Assembly: GCA_028023455.1 (NCBI GenBank)
Contig: JAQFVV010006721.1
Location: forward strand, 62,001-126,000
Origin: Epiperipatus broadwayi
Taxonomy: Eukaryota; Onychophora; Udeonychophora; Euonychophora; Peripatidae
Direction: 5' to 3'
DNA length: 64,000 nucleotides
Positions 26,301-41,300 of this stretch are shown here, piece after piece. How positions within the stretch are numbered: the first letter of the stretch is position 1; each line of letters opens with the position of its first letter. Made by a program: the position numbers and the translations under genes. The notes under the pieces were generated by a model that saw only the letters and a program-made list of their open reading frames with translations, made no database searches and had not been told where the DNA came from.

Positions 26301-29300
26301 GATGGAATCATTACTTAGCAGAGTAGTAGTTCTTAATTATGGTCTTACATGAAACAATTTATCCAATAATAATTTGGGTTAGCACTGGATTTCTAACAAT
26401 TTGACTTTGCACATCATTGTATGAATGGGCAAATATATTTACGAATTTCTGTCTCTGCAATTAGTAATGATGGTCAAAAATTTGTTTCTCACAAAATCTG
26501 TTTAGTTGACATGCCTGGAGGATTAATCATTTAAATATAGAAACTAGTTGTAATATGAATATTGATATATGAGGCAATGACAAAATATGTTCTAATATTA
26601 ATAAAAAAAATTTTTTTTCTAAATATACATAGTATATAGTACCCAACTCCATTTGTATATTGTAACCGGACCCCTACAACCCTTTTATTACCTCAGTTGT
26701 AACAATTTCCTGATGAGCATGTTGCAGGAAGGAACTATCGATTGGCATTTCCCAATGCAGATGTTAACCCCCCCCCTACAACAATATTTCCTGCTCATCA
26801 GAGGATGTAGCTCCATAGAGACTGGAAGCATCTAGACATTTCTATGTTTGGTTTTCCAAATGGCACCACTAGAGTTCCATCTCACTACAACCTGACTTAC
26901 CTGGGTCTAGTTATGCCAGACGTAGCTCAGGAGGCATGAGATTCTCATGAACAAGTGCAATGAATGATGAGTGATGCAATAGAATTGAACAACTGGAGAA
27001 CTAAAATTAATTTTAAGTAACAATAATTTTATTTAACAACAAATTTCAATACATGTCCATCAAACGAAATATATTTCATCGACAATCCCTTGTATGGTTT
27101 ACATCTCCAATCATTTAGCCAGCTCACAGAGAGAAGTGTGATATATTAAGACAACAGAGATAATAATGAAGACAACTGATAGCACTTAATTCAGAGTTCC
27201 ACTTAATTTTGATTTGTAGTATTTTAGATAGTAGTCACATGTAATGTGGTTTAAATTATTCATGTATGACGATATCCTTTACAGACATAATAATGAAGAT
27301 AACTAATAGCATTGTATTTAATTCAGAGTTCCACTTAAATTTGATTTGTAGTATTTTAGATAGTAGTCATATGTAATGTGGTTTACATATTTTTTTATGA
27401 AGATATCCTTTACAGATAATAATAATGAAGATGACTAATAGCATTGTATTTAATTCAGAGTTCCACTTAAATTTGATTTGTAGTATTTTAGATAGTAGTC
27501 ACATGTAATGTGGTTTAAATTATTCATGTATGAAGATATCCTTTACAGACATAATAATGAAGATAACTAATAGCATTGTATTTAATTCAGAGTTCCACTT
27601 AAATTTGATTTGCAGTATTTTAGATAGTAGTCACATGTAATGTGGTTTAATTATTCTTATATGAAGATATCCTTTACAGACATAATAATGAAGATAACTA
27701 ATAGCATTGTATTTATTAGCCAGTTAGAGTTATATGTAATAGCTCTGTATTTCTGACTCTTCTGGATATACTTATTTGGGTGTTAGTAATATAAATCGTT
27801 ACAAGTAATCGTGTTTAGTTTTTTTTTTTTATTCAAATATATCTGCAGATGAGAAGTCAATCCTTATTAATAATGCCTTTTGATTACAGATATTTTTTTT
27901 TTATATTTATCAATAATGAAATGTATTTTCACATAATTCATTATAAGAAAGATATTCGTTTTTTATTTTATTTCTATAAACACGATAAGTATTGAATAAA
28001 ATACCCTTTGATTATTGACATTTAACACATCTAGCATTTACAATTTATTATCAACAAAACGTATTTTTACGTAGCTATTTTTATTAATAATTTTTTTTAT
28101 TTTATTTATAATAAAGATGTTTTGTTTGTCTTTTAAAAACACATAATTTTAGTTTCATTTATAATAAACGTATTTTCATATAGCTACATTTATTCATAAT
28201 TTTAGTTTAAGAAAGACATTTTATCTTGTTTTTATAAACACATAAATATTGAATATTTTATAAAATTGTTACCTTCATTTTTTTATATCCAGTCTGTTCC
28301 ATCAAAAAGGATTCGTTTTATTTAAGCTGAATGGCATTGTTTACTTTCCGTGATGTTTACCCAGGCAAATCTTGAAGGACCATGGCTTTTGGAATGGAGA
28401 GAAAAAGCTGTTACCGTTAGCCTTCCATCGTTATGTTTTCTTTAATAATGTTTTCTTTTTCCATCATTAATAGTGGTTCTTTAACTGCTCTTAATATCTT
28501 TTTAAAATTAAAATCTTTTTTCAAAATTCTCTTTGAAAAAAAAATAACTCTTTGAAAAACTTTTTTAGAATCTCCTAAAAATCTCTTTGAAAAAACTTTT
28601 TAAAAATCAATCTAATCTGCCTCTGAACTTCCAACTTGACTATTTATATTCTGCTCTTCGGATTGATTAAGTAGCTCAGCCCACGTATCTTAGTTGTCCC
28701 ACCACTTTCATTTAAGTCCGATTGCCTTTCTCTTTCCAAGGATTGTACAATATTTTTCGCGGGGCAGATAATGAACCAGGAGGATTAATTCATGTTTTCC
28801 AATTTATTAAGACTGCCTCAAGCTATTATCACACTTTATTCGAAAACACCGTTCCAAAAATTTAAAATGTAATAATAATAATAAAAAAAATTCCAGCTTT
28901 AAATAAATACGAGTGATATATTTAAATTATATTGTAATTTAAAACTATAAAATCAATAATGATTTATCTTTATTATTTTCTTTTCTCAATTATAGAAAAT
29001 AATGATTTTCTTGTAAATGTCATAAGCTAAATTTTTTGCTATATTTTTCTAGAAAAAATATAAGATCGACTTTTTTTACATCTGCTGTTTTTTTAAGGTG
29101 GGAGGGTAAAATAGTTTCTAGAATACATACACATGTGAAACAGCGTGCTTGTTTCAATATACACAGTACTAATGTTATATATTAAGTTTGTACCCTATCC
29201 ATAATAACTAATTAAAAAGAATGTTCTGTATATACATTAAGAGCATCAATGTATATATATAAATGTTTAAACCATTTCTTCATAAATCTTTATATGTGCA

Positions 29301-32300
29301 CAGTTAACTACATGTATCATTTATGCACATATTGTTTTCTGCATTTATCAGCTGCTTTTGTTATTTCTGTATCTATGTCATAGAATCTGATATTTTTTCA
29401 TGGTTTCATCATTATTTTATTATATCTATCCTTAATCAGTATTGCATATGCTCAAGCTATTAATTGACTATACAGGTGGCAGATAAGTTAAGTAAAAGAG
29501 GTGGATACACATTTTTTTGAAAGGTAGATCAGTCAATGAAAGAGTCTGCATGGTAATAGATTTACTATAAAGTCCAATTTAGTATCTTCTATTGTTAGTA
29601 TTCTTCATTGTAACAATGAAAGGCTAATGATCTTAAAACTCGGTTTGTACAATGGTACTAGTGCTCATTTGAGTAGTGCCTATGCTTTAAGTTAAGAGAA
29701 GGAATACTTTTATTCCTTATTGGATAACATTTTCAGCAATACCATTTAAAGATCAAATTTTCATTTTTGGGGACTTTAATGCACTTGTTGATACAAATAG
29801 CATTTGGCTGTAAGTTATTGGCAATAATAGTATTGGGCCTACAAATTTAAATGGTTTGTTTTTATTGAATTTATACACAGTGCATGAATTTGCTATCACA
29901 AACATTTTGTTTAGGCAGAAAAAAACACTATTACAACTGTTTGCTGATTGTAGTTGGATTTTTTTTTTGCTACAATGAAAGTTATATATGAACTTTGAAA
30001 AATGAATTCATAATTCTGCTTAAGCAAAAGGTGATGTTATTTTAAATAGTCATCTTTAGATAAATAATAAGAATTCAGAAGATTGTATTTAATGAAATAT
30101 CCAGATTAATTAAGTTGAAGCATCTTTTTGTAATTTTAAAAACAGGAAGTCTGCAGATTTTGATGAATGATCTTGAGAATGTTCTATCTTTTCTATTTAT
30201 AAAACTACTTAATTTTGGAATATTATTGTTATCTAGTAAGTCAAAAGTATTTTTAGATTTTATTGAATATGTTGCTTTAATTTATAAGTGAGTGTTTACT
30301 AGAGATGAATTATAGTTTTAAAAATCAAAAAGCTTTATAGATATGTTTTTTGATACTAGGCACATGTAGGAAAAATGTTGTTAGCAAAAATTGATTCATT
30401 CATCACTTTTATCAATTTGGTCAAAATCATGAAAATTTACTTTTTGAACATAATATTTTCTTCTTTGTGCAATAATGATAAGAAAAAAAATTATTGCTGG
30501 TGAAAAATCTTGAAGTATTTGAAATAAAAACTTGTGTTCAACAATTTTATGTATTAACTCGTAAAGTTTATTTTTCATTTTTATACTGCTACTTTTGAAA
30601 TAATTTGTAAGCAGCTTTATGTAGCAAATGTCAAGCTGCAATCTAGATTTGATAATCTGGTAAAGTCCGAACTAATTAAAACAATAGCAATTTTTGGTTG
30701 TCGTCGATGAGCCACCATATCCCACTGGATGGCGCTGTTTTCGCGCTAAAACACATAAAAATGCCGTTTCCTCGGCCGACACGTTCGAACCCGCGTTTTC
30801 TATAAGACAACTTTTTTGTTGTACTATAGATTGCAGGCCGCTATGTCGCGTCACAGTACAGCATGTATGTTTACGCAGCAAATACATTTTCCGAATATCG
30901 CACAGTTTATAAAATGGTTACAGCTTGGGGAGAGGGTGTGTTTTTTTTAATTGGATGCAACTGTTATTTTCATTGGATTTTTTTTTTGTTTTAAAGTATT
31001 GAAATGTTCAGATTTTGTAAAGTAATAATTAACAGACTTTTTACACCGTAGTGTATTGAAGTTTTAAGTAGTAAATGGTGACGAGATATATGTATAAAGT
31101 GAATTGGAATTAGGTAATGTGTCAAGTAACGTACTGTTCGTAACATTTCCACGAGACATTTTAAGATTGTACCGTGTGTATATTTTTGAAATAAAAAAGA
31201 GCGTTAACACAAAAATATCCAGTAAGAAAAGTACAATTGTACACTGTTTTTTTAAATGTCATAAAAAGCATATATTATAAACATTTTATATATATATATT
31301 TGTAGTTGTTTAAAAAAGTTTTAGTTTCTTTCTTTTCTCCGACTACTGTTATACTTTGTTGAATATAGTTTACGTTTATTGTTATCATTTATTTTATAGA
31401 TGTTAGTAAAAAAAAATATTTACAAAAATACGATTTTGATATTTTTTATTTTAACCGTAAACCTAACCGTAACTTTTACTTTTAGTTGTCATTCTATTTG
31501 AAATAAAAAATAGCGGTAAACAACAACAAAAAAAAAAAGCCGTAACCCCAGTAAAAAAATCACCGATAGAAAATTGATTTTTCTAATAAAAAGAAAACTA
31601 AAAAAGACTAATCAAATTGTAATTTGTTTATTTTATTTTACATTTATTATTATCATTTAATTTGTATACGTTAATAAAAAATAATATTTAAAATTAAATA
31701 ATATTTAAAAAAGATGATTTTCTTTTGTTTTTATTTTCGCATTACAAAAAACACATCAAAATGATTATAATTAATGGCCCGTGAATGATCATATTTTATA
31801 GTTTTAGCGTGATAACTGCACCGTCCAGTGGGATATGGTAGCTCATCGACGACAACCCAATTTTTTTTTGCATAGTAGGGCCACCTATTGCAAGTTTTAA
31901 TAATCAATAGGTACTAGTTGGGAAATACTTTATTATCTCTATCCAGTGCTTGCCCATCCAATATCTTCAGATTAGTGAACCAATTAAAAGCAAAACCAAT
32001 AACTTAAATCTTTTTCATTTCTTAATTGTACAGTATACTGTGACAATTATGTTATTCTTTTCATTCAGCTAATGGTGTACTAAATGTTTTTAGTATATGA
32101 ATGCAAACTATAAACTTCAATAATTTTAGATTGATAAAAAATAAGTCAGATGCAGAAACCGGTCTGGGGTTGAGGGTATTCTCAAAGCTTGTTAAGAGTT
32201 TGTTTTGCGAACTCTATATATAATAATTTTAGATATATATGTGTTTATTTAACAAAAGTATGCAATATATGCAATTTTTTTTTAAATCTATAAAATAAAA

Positions 32301-35300
32301 TCATGCATAAATAATATATATATATCTATTTGTTTATGAATTATGATAGAATAAATGTTAATTGTCAATAAACATCATTGTTCTACATGGTTTAGTATAG
32401 TGCTAATGGTGGATCTTAGAGATCATAGTCTATGAATCTCAACTTTATTCTATCTCTTTCAATGCTTGAACTAATTATGAACTCCTGAGCAATAAATTAT
32501 TTGATTATTTTAATAAACATTATTGAACCTGATGTAGGGAAAGATGTTGAAAATCTTATCTTTACCTAACCGAATAATATATAGAATTATAGTCTAAATA
32601 TGATCTTGCTTGAAAACATTAGATATATTCTATATTATTAAGTAGCTAATAAAGTTTTAGATTGATATATTATTTTTTTAAATATTGATTCTAGTGTTTT
32701 TAACAAGTTAAATGCACTAGCAACATCTAGTGCTATATTTACTTTATAGAACTAGAAATGGCCTTCTATTAATGTAACACAAACTACTGGAAATTTTTTA
32801 ATTATGGATTCTATAATATTTTGAAAATACTATAATAAGATTGTAAAACTAGTTAATATTTTTTTCACGTTACTGCATATAATGAAATTTAATTTACATA
32901 TATTAATATCAATCTTTGAATGGGTCATATAAATTATTAATTGCACTGGAAGGATAATCACAAGAATTGTACACAAAGCTGATCTACAATTAAATAAGAC
33001 ATTAAGCATTTTTAGGGGGAAAAAATTTGTTGGCGAAAATGTTAAACTGTATCACAAGATGTCATAGTTTTTTTTATTTTATATTTAATAAATATATCAA
33101 TATAGATATTTTATGTGTGTTTTATAAAAAATGTAAATAGTATTAGATAGATTGTTTGTGAGATGTATAATTAAGATGCAGTATTGAATTATGAAAAAAG
33201 GGTAGTTGTTTTATTGACATATGCGCTGCGGGATGGCGTTTTTTTTTCCAATAAATGAATGGAAAAAAAATTGTATTTGAAAGTTACTTCTTATATAATA
33301 AAAGATATTTTTAGTAGAAATTGCATTTTAAAAAAATAATAAATAAGAGCAACAGTATATCCATCCAATAACAAAAACATACTTATTCTATCACTAGGAT
33401 TAAATAGAATTTTTCAATAATAAGAAATGTAAACACAAGTACATACTTATTACAAATTTTGTATGTGAACTATATAAATTTAAATTATTAAAGATTTTTT
33501 AGTAAAATTACAGAAGAAAATAATCTATAGCAGAATATAAAAATAAATTTTTATTTTTTACATATCTTCATTCTTTCCGCATTTTCCTTCCCAGTTAATT
33601 TATTAATTCAATGGAATAATAATTTTTCAATGCTTCATTTTTTATTATGTCATTTTTTTTATTTATTATTAAAACATTTTTTATTGCCCTTTTTATCTTA
33701 TTATTAATAATACTTATTTTATGTGTCTTTGAATAATAAAAAATTGAAATTTAATATTGTATTATATATATATATCTTTGTCAGATTATTACTATAAATG
33801 GAAATATAATGAATGAAATTAATCAAGCAAAACTCTCCATACAGTAGTGCCACTCAGTGCAAGCTAGAGTAATCAATGAAGAGTTTTGCCTGTTTTAACA
33901 GCTTGAGTAAACATAAGAAGTAGTAATCATGTGATGTTTAGTGATTTAATGAAATTAATCATAGAATTAAACTTGTTTTTGGTACAAATAACTTAATATT
34001 AAAAGGAAATATGGCTTTGTGTTTGAAAAGGTTTTTAATAAATGGGTTACCACTTCCTATTTACAGATCTGAGACTTGGATACTTAACAGAACAACAATA
34101 CGGAGACTTCAGACCACTCAACAAAGTATGGAGAGATGGGTTAGAGAACAAACAGGTGTTACTGATAGTGAAAGAATTAAAAGACTGAAGTGGAGTTGGG
34201 CTGGACATATTGCTAGAAGAGATGATAATAGATGAACAGTTGAAATCTTGAACTGGATTTCAAGAGATTGTAAAAGACCTAGAAAGAGGCCACATGTGAA
34301 ATGGATGGATGAAATAAAGAAGTGTGCTAGGGTGAAATGGAGAAGAGAGATTAGAAATAGATGGCTTGAACTTGGAGAGACCTTCATGTTGCAATAGATC
34401 GATAATGGTTGAAAATGATGATGTTTAAGAATATATATTTTATAAAATAAATAAAATAAACAATATAAAGATTATAAAATATTTTTTCATTGCTTATAGT
34501 AAATTCTACAAAAAAAATTAGTGTTGCAATTTTCACAATATTTTTGCATTAATTCATTTATCTTACAGTTTCAATTGCTTAGCAGTCTTTGAAACTGTTG
34601 ATTTATTTTTTCATAATGGTTTTTATTCTATTATCTTATGGTTTCAATTTTCCAGAAGTCTTCAGAACTGTTCTCTTTTTTATGCAAACTGCTAGAGAAA
34701 AGAACAACAGCTTTAAAAAGGACTGCTAGACAATCAAAATTGTCAGATAATTGACTTAGCATTATGAAAAATGCAAAGAAATACATTTAAGAAATATAAG
34801 AACAAATCACTTTCTATCATTGGGTGATAAATATTGCAAGTGAAAGAGTAATCAATAAGAAATTAAATTACATTATATATTGATTATTATTATTTTAATA
34901 ATTATATTTGTACATAATATTTTCACTGTATATCAGACATTAATCAATAAGAAATTAAATTATGATTATAGTGAACCTTCTTATTCGTATAAGAATAACA
35001 TTGTGGAGATTGATGGTGTATCGGACAGAGTGGCAAGATTATACAACTTAATAGCAGATACCAAATGTAGATAATTCAGATTTATGCCCCAACTTCTCAT
35101 AGTGATAAAGTAATAGAAGATTTTTATATGGATGTACAAAAGGTTTTTGATCAAAGTAAACAACATTTTAAAATTGTCATGGGAGACTTTAATGCTACAA
35201 TTGGTAAATAAATGAAAGACGAAAGTGCTGTAAGTAATTTTGGTTATGGTAATAGAAATGAGAGAGGACATAGACTTGTGGAATTTGCAGAAAAAGAAAA

Positions 35301-38300
35301 ACTTTATATTATGAATTCTTTTTTTTTTTTTTTTTTTGAAAAATAAGGAAATGGACATGGAAGCATCCAAATGAAGGTACAGCAGAATTGGAATATATTT
35401 TGACTAACAGAAAATACATATTTCAAGATTGTAATGTTCTTAATAAATTTAACACAGGAAGTGACCATCGATTAGTAAGATGTAAGATACGTGTTAATGC
35501 AAAACTAGAGAGACAAAAATTAGTAAGAAAAACATTTACAGTTGATATTCCTAATCTTCAGAAACATTCTAATGAATTGAAATTAGAACTTACAAATCAG
35601 TTTCAAGTATTGGTAGATTTTGAACATGATTCAGATTTGAATGAAATTAATAAGAAAATAACTGATACACTTTTAAAAACTGGAACAAAGATAACTGGTA
35701 GAAAAAAACAGCAATTTACCAATAAAATTTCTACTGAGACCAGAGAATTTATGAAGAAAAGAAGGAATATGAAGATATACAAAAATGTTGCATTAAAAAG
35801 GATTGAATATCTTGAATTTTGTAAAAATGGTGCGGAAAAGAGTTGTAAATGATATAAGAAAGTATAATTGTGAATTTAGCAAGGAAAACGGTAGAAGAGA
35901 AAAAGTCTCGAGTGTAAAACAACATTTTGGTATTGGTAGGAAATTTATATTTGCGATAAGAAAAAAAGATGGAATTATTACTAAAAAGAGAGATGACATC
36001 ATGAAATGGGTAGAAAGAAGACTTTTATCAAGAATTATATAGTAATAAAGAACAGGTACCTCCTATATCTATTACATCTTCCGAATTGCCCAGAATTTTA
36101 AATGAAGTGAGACATGCAATTAAATGTATGAAGAAAGGAAAGACTCCAGATAATGATGAAATTATAATTGATATATTAAAAGAAGCAGGTGAAGAAATAG
36201 AAAAAAATTTAGCAAAGTTATATACCAAATGTCTAAATGATAAAGGTGTTACCAGATGATTGGAAGAATGTAGTATTAATATTAATATTTAAAAAAGGTG
36301 ATAAAAAAGATATTAGAAATTACAGACCTATCAGCCTTTTATCAGTTTTATCTAAAAAAAATTATCAAGATAATTACAACTTTGTTTACAGAGAACATCG
36401 GATTTCTACCAACCATATCCAGGCATTGAGAGAAGTTATAGAAAGGACAAATGAATATGAGTTGCCATTATGCTTTGGATTTGTAGATTATGACAAGGCA
36501 TTTGATTCTATATACATTTCTTCAGTGATTAAAGCATTGGATCATCAAGGTATAGATCTAGGATATTGTCATATTTTAAAGAATATTTATAAAAATGCAA
36601 CAGCAACAATTAGATTACATAATGATACTAGGAAAGTCAACATTGAGAAGGGTGTAAGACAGGGTGACTCCATATCTCTGCAAGAAATATTTTGTGAATT
36701 AAAATGAGAAGCAAAAGGAGTGAAAGTAAATGGAGATTATTTATGTCATTTAGATTTTGCAGATGATGTAGTTGTTTTTGCAAATAATGCTTTAGAGCTG
36801 CAGGAAAATGTTGCAGGAGTTATCAGATGAAAGTAGGACTAATGATAAATGTTAAAAAGACTAAAGTAATGTTTAATGGATTTTCTCAAAATATGAAAAT
36901 AAAGATTGATTATGATGAGTTAGAAGAAGTTAACGTTATAAATACCTTGGTCAGGTTATTAATACAGATGGAAACATATTGGATGAAATTAATCATAGAA
37001 TTAAACTTGGTTGGAGTGCTTTTGGTAGAAATAATTTGATACTAAAAGGAAATATGCCTATGTGTTTGAAAAGGAAGGTTTTTAATAAATGTGTTTTTCC
37101 AGTTCTTACTTATGGATCTGAGACTTGGACACTTAATAGAAGAGCAATAAAGACTTCAGACCACTCAAAGAAGTATGGAGAGATGCATGTTGGGAGTAAC
37201 AAGAAGAGATTGGAAACACACTATATGGATAAGAGAACAAACAGGTTTTACTGACCTCATTGAAAAAATTAAAAGACTGAAGTGGAGTTGGGCTGGACAT
37301 ATTGCTAGAAGAGATGATAATAGATGGACAATTGAAATCTTAAACTGGATGCCAAGAGATTGTAAAAAACTCAGAAAGAGACCACATGTGAGATGGATGG
37401 ATGAAATAAGAAAGTGTGCAGAGGTGATGTGGAGAAGAGAAACTAAAGATCGGAGAAGATGGATTGAACTTGGAGAAACCATCCTGCAGTGGGTTGATAA
37501 TGGTTGATGATGATGATGATGACTTATTCATACAAATATAGTTACTAAAGAGTAATTAAATAATCAATAATAAGTTTATTTCTTATTTACTTTATTTATT
37601 ATCTGAGTTTGCAATTCATTTTTCCATTTAAATCAATATAATGGCAATTTGATAAATGTATTGATGCCAAATGGCTATGGGATCTATATGTATATACATA
37701 AATAATTTTACTGTATTTTGTAGTCTAATTTCTTAGGATTTAATAAGCGATGTACAATTGTACAAATAAATATTTTTATTGTATATTATTCCATTTATTG
37801 TTTTGTAATTATATTTATACAAATATTCACTTTATATCATAATTAAATTTCTTATAATAACAATATTTCACTCTTCTTACACTTTAAAGCAAAATTTAAT
37901 TTCTTATTGGTTTTTGATTTGCAAAAATGTGCAACTAGTGGTAGAAAGCTATCACATACTAAACTGGAACCAAAATAAACTTTAAATCATTGTATAAAAA
38001 GAAAATAAATTATTAAAAATTGATAAATGATAATAGAATAGATAAATTAAAAAAGTAGTGAAATTTATATTATAAAGGGTTTAGATTGTGGAAAAAAGAT
38101 AATGCAAATATTTAAACCAAAAAAATTATTCATTCACATAAAAAAAAAAACTAAGTTGAAGCAACACTTTAAAAAATAGAAATTCAAATATATATGTATA
38201 CTAATGTACAAGAATAATTTTTAAAATAAAATTGGTAGGATTCCATATGATTTGAATTAATTGTGTAAAATGAGACTGACTTATATTGTAATTTGACTTT

Positions 38301-41300
38301 TTTTAAAAAAGAAATGCATTAAATGTAAATAAGAACTTTTAAAAATTTAATAAATTTTTTGTTATATGTATCTCTTTTTGGTTTTTTTTTTAACCTTATT
38401 AGGTATTCCTATTTCTCAACAGCATTTAATATGGCAATCGAAAGAGTTAGAAGATGAAAATTGTCTTCATGATTATAGTATTACTGATGGCTGTACTCTG
38501 AAATTAGTTCTAGCAATGCGTGGCGGTCCTATTAATACTCGTAGAAGTAAGTTATTTGTTTTTTTTTAATTATATTAAAAACAGTATATATATAACTAAT
38601 GCACAAATAATATCTTTTGGAAGATATGTATGTATTCTAAATTAAAATTTATTAATATAGAATATTAGAGGTACTTGTTCATTATCTTGTTTACTGAGCT
38701 TGGCAGCCTTTTTTTTTTTAATGTATAGTTTCAGGAATCTACAAACTTGGATTACAGGATAATGCACAAGTACCTGCGTGGCTTGCTTAAATTGTACTTT
38801 TTTTTTTTTTGGTCGCAAACTGAGAATAACATTAGGATGTGAAATGTTTTATGTTTACAATTACATTAACAATGAACGTTATATTTAAGTCTATTGCTAA
38901 GCTTTTATTTATTCTGTGTAATAGGGATATCTTTATGCTAAATGTTAATGGCTTTGTTTTAATACAATATTAATATACAGGCAGTCCCCTAGTTACAAAC
39001 TTAATTGGTTCCTGACATGTGTTTGAAAGTCTGTAAAAAAAATATCAAAAACGGTTTTCAAAATACAGTATTTATTTTTTATTGATTAATATCTGGAGTT
39101 TTGTTTACAAATTTAGCAAAAGTTAATTGAATTGTATTCTTCTTTTTTTTTTCCTTGATAAAGAATTTTGTAACATTCTGGGTCTTTTTCTATTGCCCTT
39201 CATATATGAGATATCCGCTGTCCATTGGAATCACATTCTTCCATGATGGTCAAAAATTTGTCAAGATGCATGATTCATATTCTTCTTGTAGTTTAATCAG
39301 GTCTTCATTTGACAGAAGTTCCGAGTGAGATTGCTTTAACTCATCAATATCTTCATTAGTGACATCTAAATTTAATTCATTCATTATATTGGCTGTTTCA
39401 GTTGTGATATCTTCAGGAGTTTCTTCAATGTCCACAGAAGCATTCATCATTTGTGGATATATTTTTTCCAACAATCTTTCATTGTTGACTCTTATTTCAG
39501 CCCACGCATCCTCAATAATATTTTTGCATTCCATATATCATAACTTTTCCAAAAATCTCTAGTAGGTCCACCCTCCTTGTCAATTGCCTTGATTGCTTGA
39601 GTCATTAATCTTTTCATATAATACTGCTTAAAAGTAGCTGTCACAGTTTGGTCCATAGGTTGTATTTCACTTGTGATATTGGGAGGGATAAACACAACAT
39701 TAACTTCTGGATATAAATTTTGCAGGGATTTTGAATGTCCAGGAGAATTGTCTAAGAGCAATAGTGTTTTAAATGGTAAATTATTCTCACTACAATATTG
39801 CCTAACAGAAGGCACAAAATGATGTGAGAACCAATCTTGAAAAAACTGTGCAGTAGCCCAGGCTTTAGGATTTGATTTCCAAATGACTGGAAGCATTCTT
39901 TTATCTTTTCCTTTCAATGCTCTAGGATTTTCTAACTGATAAATTAGCATTGGCTTCAATTTAAAATCACCAGCTTAATTACCTCCAAGAAGCAATGTTA
40001 ATCTATTTTTAGAAGGTTTATGTCTAGGTGCAACTGATTCTTCCTTTGCTAAATATGTATGTGCAGGCATCTTTTTCCAAAAAAATCCTGTCTCAGCTAG
40101 GCATGGAAAATAAATTCCATCTTTAATGATATTAGAGAAGTGGAAATAAATTCACTGGTAGCTTTCTTATCTGCACTGGTGCCTTCCCCAGTACATTTAA
40201 TATTACGTAAAGAATATCTTATTTTAACTTTGTGAATCCAGTCATTGCTTGCTACAAAATCAATAGCAGAGTCTTCTTTTAATTCTTTCTTCAAATCTTC
40301 ATGCAAACTAAGAGCCTTAGCTTGAATAATTGATCAACTCACTGGGATGTCTTTTTGATGCTGATCTTCAATCCATAAAGCTAAAGATTTCTCCATTTTA
40401 TCCATTACTCTGTCATGCCTTTTTGAAATAGTCTTTGAAGAAATATTTCCACAATTTTTAACATATTCCTTAATTTTGTTCTTGTTTTTCACAATTGTAT
40501 ATATTGTTGATTGGTTTAAATTACTTGAACATGCAATTGAAGCAAAAGATTCACTATTTTCAGAACATCTAATTATATCCATTTTTGTCTCGACTGTATG
40601 GGGTTTATGAGACCTTGATTTCTTTTTAGTTGTGTCAACACTGCTGTTTTTTCGTTTCTCACTCATGTTTTTAATTAATAAGAATGAAAAAAATTCACCA
40701 AAACAGAAATATATACAGTGTATATGTAATGTAATCGTGCACAAACTATTTTTAAAAATAAGCAATAATCAAGACAGTCTGTGACGATGCTAAAAATAAA
40801 AGTAATCAATGTCAGAGAGATGGGAAAATTTACTGTATTTTATATAGGTTGTTATTGTTCTCTAAAATATACTTATTATTTTCTAAATTCCAAAGTTTAT
40901 CTTTTTTTAGAAAAAATTTAATTACGAATGTATGTAAATAGTTTTTTTTATCATGTGCATAGATAAAGATCTAAAGTCCAAAAGCGATTACATAATAGCG
41001 AAATGTTTGTAACTCGAATGTTCGTAACTAGGGGACTTCCTGTATATTAATTAAGCTTGCATAGCTTTTACTATCTCTTTATTAGATATTGTTTAAAACT
41101 AGCTTTTAACTTCCTCTTGTATAGTCTTTTAAATGTGTTGCTATTTATATATATGGATTTAAAAACTAATAAATTTGTGTGTATGTGTGGAATAATATTA
41201 CAAATCTTATTTCATCTTTTTTTTTGCTTTAAAAATAGTTCCCGTTGAGGATCCAGCTATAAGAGAAATGGCTGAATACATGGAAGCAAACAAGTAAGTT

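Noticed and set aside
27161-27715. CRISPR-like array
   Set aside because: Units are contiguous 131-bp repeats without unique spacers, in a eukaryotic intron.
38366-38569. Reading ZFAND4 exon 2 as a separate 67-codon gene
   Set aside because: The start lies in the polypyrimidine tract and the end runs through a GTAAGT donor; the middle is the second half of a ubiquitin fold.
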